A stretch of 64,000 nucleotides of DNA, taken from assembly GCF_000208745.1 (NCBI RefSeq), contig NC_030851.1, positions 41,157,225 through 41,221,224 of the forward strand, in the 5' to 3' direction. Shown here piece after piece: positions 60,671 through 64,000 of this stretch (position 1 is its first letter; every line of letters begins with the position of its first letter). Under the pieces are notes generated by a model, which saw nothing but the letters and a program-made list of their open reading frames with translations, ran no database searches and was not told the DNA's origin. Both the position numbers and the translations under genes were made by a program. The stretch is from Theobroma cacao (taxonomy: Eukaryota; Streptophyta; Magnoliopsida; Malvales; Malvaceae).

Positions 60671-61950
60671 TTTTTTTTTTTTTTTTTTTAATGCTGGAAG
60701 TTTCCTCAGGGCCCAGCTACCCTGTGAAAATTTTATTAATTATTGAAAAGATTAAGTACAGAAGGAGGGGGACATAAACCGAACCTCCAGAATTTCATGA
60801 GATTGAGAAAATTTAAGGAAAGCACCTAGTGAGGAAAATGTGATTTTATGTGCATATTTATGAATGCAGGCATAAAATTGAGACACTTTCCCGTTACAAG
60901 AATTTAAATAATTACTAAATGAAAGCGAATAAAAATAAATTAGGAGTACTACTCCCTTACATTTATTTAAATCGTACATAAGGTAAATTTAATTTGTCTA
61001 ACCTAAGAATTCCTTTAAGTTGACCTTCTGCTTGTGCAATTACCTGCAGGTTGCGATGCGTATGTCCCTGATTTGAAAGGTAGTCAGCAGCTTGATTCCC
61101 TTCTCTGTGTATATGTGATAACCGAAAAGATAGCTCACGCAAACATTTGCGGATCGAGGCCAATAAATATCGTGTTTGATAGGAACCTTGATGTCCCTCA
61201 TGTATCATTTGTACAACTATTTTCGCATCCATTTCTATCCAAATGCTAGATATATTGTACTCAATACATAATAATAAACCTCGATGTAAAGCCATTAATT
61301 CTGCCTGTAAGGAGTTAGCTGGTCCAAAATTTTCAGAGAAACTAAAAATTATGTTACCTGTATGGTCTCGTAAGAGTCCCCCACCAGCAGCATTCTGAAA
61401 AGCATCTTTAGAACTACCATCGACATTCAGCTTAAACTCACCTATTGATGGTTTAAGCCAATGTATTAGTTTTGGAGCAATCTGTAATCTCTGTTGGAAC
61501 TGTAATCCCCACATCTGTGCTATCTGAGAGTCTCCTTTCCATTGCCATCGTTGGAATTGCCCCCCGCAGCATAACTGATGGATAAGTTTCAGGGTATGCC
61601 AAATTACTCGGTTTGGATACATGCCCATGTTCCTATGCTTAGCATCATTCCGTTCAACCCATAAGAACCAGAAAATAAATAAAGGCAAGACTGTGCGTAT
61701 ATGACCAGGCTTTACATAATCACCAGAGTTTGTCCATGCCAAAATTATCTGAATCACATTTTGCGGATTAATAACATAGATTTGAAATAATTTTGCAAAA
61801 TAATTCCAAACCTGTTTAGCCACTATGTTGTCCCACATGACATGAAGTAGAGTTTCCTCTGAAGTACAGCATTGGCATTTAGATGCAAGTTGGAACCCTT
61901 TATTTTTCAACCTCATCTCCACTGGAATCCAATTGTTAATTAGCCTCCAA
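60671..61950 (-). mobile_element. 5'-truncated LINE (L1-type) inserted in telomere-like array
   Basis: On the - strand this element ends in A19 (T19 at 60671-60689), preceded by a 3' UTR (60690-60962) and the C-terminal part of ORF2. It is truncated at its 5' side at about 61950. Telomere-like repeats lie directly on both sides (AAGGGTTAGGG on the left, CAAGGGTTTAGGG on the right), so it was inserted within that array. A target-site duplication cannot be separated from the repeats themselves. Confidence 0.8.
60963..61949 (-). CDS. LINE ORF2 C-terminus: zf-RVT and RNase H
   Basis: An open frame of about 328 codons runs from the truncation point to TAA. Near the start, a reverse-transcriptase zinc-binding module shows SKCQCCTSEETLLHVMWD, with Asp where the last Cys is usual. 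After a linker (WFLWVERNDAKHR), an RNase H domain begins FKLNVDGSS and keeps the presumed acidic catalytic set: Asp in NVDGS, Glu in QAELMAL, Asp in EMDAK and Asp in GNQAADYL. An RNase H domain at the ORF2 C-terminus is known in some plant L1 clades. The uninterrupted frame suggests a fairly young insertion. The polymerase domain is absent, so it cannot act alone. Confidence 0.85.
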   Translation of the reverse strand, partial: WRLINNWIPVEMRLKNKGFQLASKCQCCTSEETLLHVMWDNIVAKQVWNYFAKLFQIYVINPQNVIQIILAWTNSGDYVKPGHIRTVLPLFIFWFLWVERNDAKHRNMGMYPNRVIWHTLKLIHQLCCGGQFQRWQWKGDSQIAQMWGLQFQQRLQIAPKLIHWLKPSIGEFKLNVDGSSKDAFQNAAGGGLLRDHTGNIIFSFSENFGPANSLQAELMALHRGLLLCIEYNISSIWIEMDAKIVVQMIHEGHQGSYQTRYLLASIRKCLRELSFRLSHIHREGNQAADYLSNQGHTHRNLQVIAQAEGQLKGILRLDKLNLPYVRFK

Positions 61951-62273
61951 GGGTTTAGGGTTTAAGGTTTAGGGTTTAGGGTTTAGGGGTTAGGGTTGGG
62001 GTTTAGGGTTTAGGTGTTTAAGGTTTGGGGTTTGGGGTTAGGGTTTAGGGGTTAGGGGTAGGGGTTTGGGGTTTGGGGTTTGGGGTTTGGGTTTGGGGTT
62101 TGGGGGTTGGGGGTTTAGGGTAGGGGTTATGGTTTGGGGTTTGGGGTTTTGGTTTTGAGGTTAGGGTTTAGGGTAGGGGTTGGGGGTTTGGGGTTAGGGG
62201 TTGGGGGTTGAGGGTTGGGTTAGGGTTTGGGGGTTTGGGTTTTGGGGATTTGGGGGTTTGGGGTTGGGGGTTC
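61951..62273 (+). repeat. degenerate telomere-like G-rich array, right part
   Basis: The array begins with TTTAGGG-type units, then drifts toward TTTGGGG and GGGGTTGGGGG variants from about 62040. G-tracts of three to five occur every 6-8 nt on the + strand. It stops at an N (62274). Confidence 0.88.
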
Positions 62274-62274
62274 N
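62274..62274. other. single-N assembly join
   Basis: One undetermined base separates the G-rich array from a satellite-like fragment in the opposite orientation. The true distance and order across it are uncertain. Confidence 0.7.
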
Positions 62275-62321
62275 AAGAGATTTTTAATTTGTTTAATGAT
62301 TTTATGACTTTTATGAAGTTT
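62275..62321 (-). repeat. satellite fragment in inverted orientation
   Basis: The reverse complement contains CAAATTAAAAATCTCTT preceded by an AT-rich stretch like the AATAAATAATTAA landmark, matching the satellite landmark region of 52636-60406. The fragment is therefore inverted relative to the main array. Confidence 0.6.
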
Positions 62322-63305
62322 TGTTGACTCTATTAGTTTTTGATGATAATAAAACATTCTCATTCATTTGTGTCTAAAATTTCTACTTAAGTGTGCAGGA
62401 CAAAAAATTATATGCAAATGTTTAATTAATTATTCAAATGCACATATCAAAGAGCATAAAAATAAAGAAGTCACAATTGATCAATAAGACAGAAGCCCCT
62501 TAGTCGATTAATAAAGAGTTAGTTAGCTAAGATTTAAATCAAAGGTTGGCGGGCTGAAGAGTATCGAGAAATAAAACCAATTTAGTCGACCAAGGAATGA
62601 GTTAGTCAACTAAGTGCACACTACCAGAACTGCTAGAAATTAGGAACAGAAGACAGAGACGACTTAGTCGACTAGGATATTGGTTAGTCGACTAAGAGCA
62701 TTCTGCGTGCAAGTTTAAACTTTGCACTAAAAGACAGATTAATGGCTAGAACCAACTCCCAATTGTTTACAACGGCTAGAAAACTGTCAAACTACCATCA
62801 AAGTTGTTTCTCAAAGTATAAAAAAGGGTTCTAATAGCTAGACATAGGCAATTGAAGGCTTCCAAACAAAAAGAGCTTAAAAACCAGCAAAAATTCCTTT
62901 GCACTTTACTACACTCAACGCCCATCTTTGTAGTTGTGTTTTGCACTTCAACTTGTACCACTTAGATCAACTTTGTGTTCATAGGTACACTTTTATTTCA
63001 TTTCTCTTTATGTTCTTAGAGTGAAAGAGTCACTCTAAGGGGTTCAATCAAGCTAGGATTGCTTATGTAGGTAAAGATTCTAACTTAGCCTTGAAAAGTT
63101 AGGTGTTGGGTTTTAGTTGATCTTGTGAAAAATCATTGTTGTAGGTTGTGGTTGAGCCTTTGAAAAACCACTTTGAGTCTTGGTTGAGCTCGTGAAAAAC
63201 CATTGTGAAAGGTTTTGGTTCAGCTTTTGAAAAATCACTTTGGGTTTTAGTTGATCCCGGTAAAAACCATTGTGAAAGGTTTTGTTTAAGCCTGGTAAAA
63301 GCCAT
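62322..63305 (+). mobile_element. second LTR of the same family, 3' truncated
   Basis: It begins TGTTGACTCTATTAG and parallels the solo LTR: the same TTTTTGATGATAATAAAAC start, TTAGTCGACTAA-type motifs, a TATA box (about 62816), the AGAGTG/CACTCT hairpin (63018-63036) and the following GTTGA-GAAAAA repeats. It stops within the repeats and joins a LINE fragment at about 63305, losing the final part and the CA terminus. No target-site duplication can be assessed. Confidence 0.75.
63116..63305 (+). repeat. six-unit tandem repeat inside LTR
   Basis: Units like GTTGAGCTCGTGAAAAACCA start at 63116, 63151, 63183, 63218, 63250 and 63284. Spacing alternates 35, 32, 35, 32, 34, which implies amplification of a two-unit block of about 67 bp. 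The solo LTR has only about three related units. Confidence 0.8.
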
Positions 63306-64000
63306 TGCAAGGAATTACAAGGGCCAATATTCTCGGAGAAGCCAAAGATCAGCTTACCTGTATGGTCTCGAAGCACTCCTCCACTAGCTGCGTGCGGACC
63401 ATTCCGAGAGCTACCATCCACATTCAACTTATATTCACCTATGGATGGCTTTTTCCAATAAATAATTTGGGGAGGGGCATGCTGTTTAAGAGGGAAAGAA
63501 AGTCCCAATATTGCTGCTATAGTTGTGTCTCCTTTCCATTGCTATTGTTGTAGCAGGGAGCCATCATATAACTGTCTGCATAGCTTCATGATTCGCCATG
63601 TAACTCGATCTGGATACATCCCTGAGTGCCTGTGCTTTGCATCATTCCTTTCTAACCATAAAAACCAGCAAATAAATATTGGGAGCAAAACACGAATATG
63701 GCCCTTTCTGACATAATCACCAGAATAATACCATGCTCATATAATTTGAGAAACATGTTGGGGATTCCAAATATAGATTTGAAAGAATTTTGTAAAGAAA
63801 TTCCAAACCTGTTTCGTTACCGAATTATCCCAGAGGACATGTATCAAAGACTCTTCAAAGTTACAGCATACACATTTAGATGCTAGATGAATACATTTTT
63901 CCTTCATCCGAAGTTCAACCGAGATCTAATTGTTTAACGCTTTCCATAAGAAAAAGGAAATAGATAATGGAATGCTTCTGTGCCAGATAATTGAACATAA
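63306..64000 (-). pseudogene. decayed LINE ORF2 fragment (zf-RVT, partial RNase H)
   Basis: Read on the - strand from beyond the window end, it shows ELRMKEKCIHLASKCVCC, then WFLWLERNDAKHRHSGMYP and GEYKLNVDGSSRNGPHA, ending at CNSLQ where the 60963-61949 frame continues AELMAL. In-frame stops occur near 63548 and 63738, and the zinc-module start has a stop where the other copy has Trp. Its 3' part, including most of RNase H, is replaced by the LTR. It is related to, but diverged from, the LINE at 60671-61950. Confidence 0.85.

Noticed and set aside
63099..63305. 68-residue - strand frame with repeated Phe-Lys-Gly motifs
   Set aside because: It is translated from the tandem repeats of the LTR.

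Overview
This window is nuclear DNA of a flowering plant, most likely a eudicot. The genes are split by AT-rich GT-AG introns, the proteins are plant types (SPIKE1-type DOCK GEF, DUF1191, a two-domain A/B-barrel protein), and the repeats include TTTAGGG-type telomere-like arrays and plant-style L1 LINEs carrying an RNase H domain. I could not fix the species. Three N gaps (1255-1287, 49580, 62274) all lie in or beside repeats and mark assembly joins.

Gene-rich part, 1 to about 48.2 kb. On the + strand: the 3' half of a RAD16-like SNF2 helicase with an embedded RING finger (2-4673, 5' end outside the window); a BAP31-like ER membrane protein (5467-7599, two exons) with a near-consensus ER-stress element in its promoter; and a NOG1-like GTPase with a presumptive organelle-targeting N-terminus (8553-14755, 14 exons). 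On the - strand: SPIKE1, the plant DOCK-family exchange factor for ROP GTPases, reconstructed in 30 exons coding for 1841 aa (15552-39196), and a two-domain A/B-barrel (Dabb) protein resembling UP3 (42148-45513, 9 exons, 274 aa). A DUF1191 single-pass membrane protein lies on the + strand in one coding exon (47236-48207), divergent from the UP3-like gene. The genes look like independent housekeeping or developmental loci, not a pathway cluster. SPIKE1 introns carry two local duplications and two MITE-like elements.

Repeat-rich part, about 48.2 to 64 kb. After an AT-rich stretch with a MITE-like element and an LRR-receptor fossil comes a full-length U2 snRNA retropseudogene (52239-52434), with an A-rich tail and an 18-nt target-site duplication matching at 17 of 18 positions. 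An AT-rich satellite follows (52636-60406, monomer roughly 320-345 bp, built of short TTAAAAA-type units at near-helical spacing). It is broken by a solo LTR (58724-59909) with TG...CA ends and a 5-nt AAAAA duplication. Next are degenerate telomere-like arrays (60565-60670 and 61951-62273) flanking a 5'-truncated LINE that still carries its poly(A) tail and a conserved RNase H reading frame. After an N there is a short satellite piece in inverted orientation, a second incomplete LTR of the same family, and a decayed second LINE running off the end. No new enzymatic or defence system is evident. The most unusual biology is this dense nest of satellite, telomere-like repeats, LINEs, LTRs and a mobilised snRNA copy beginning within about 4 kb of an ordinary gene.
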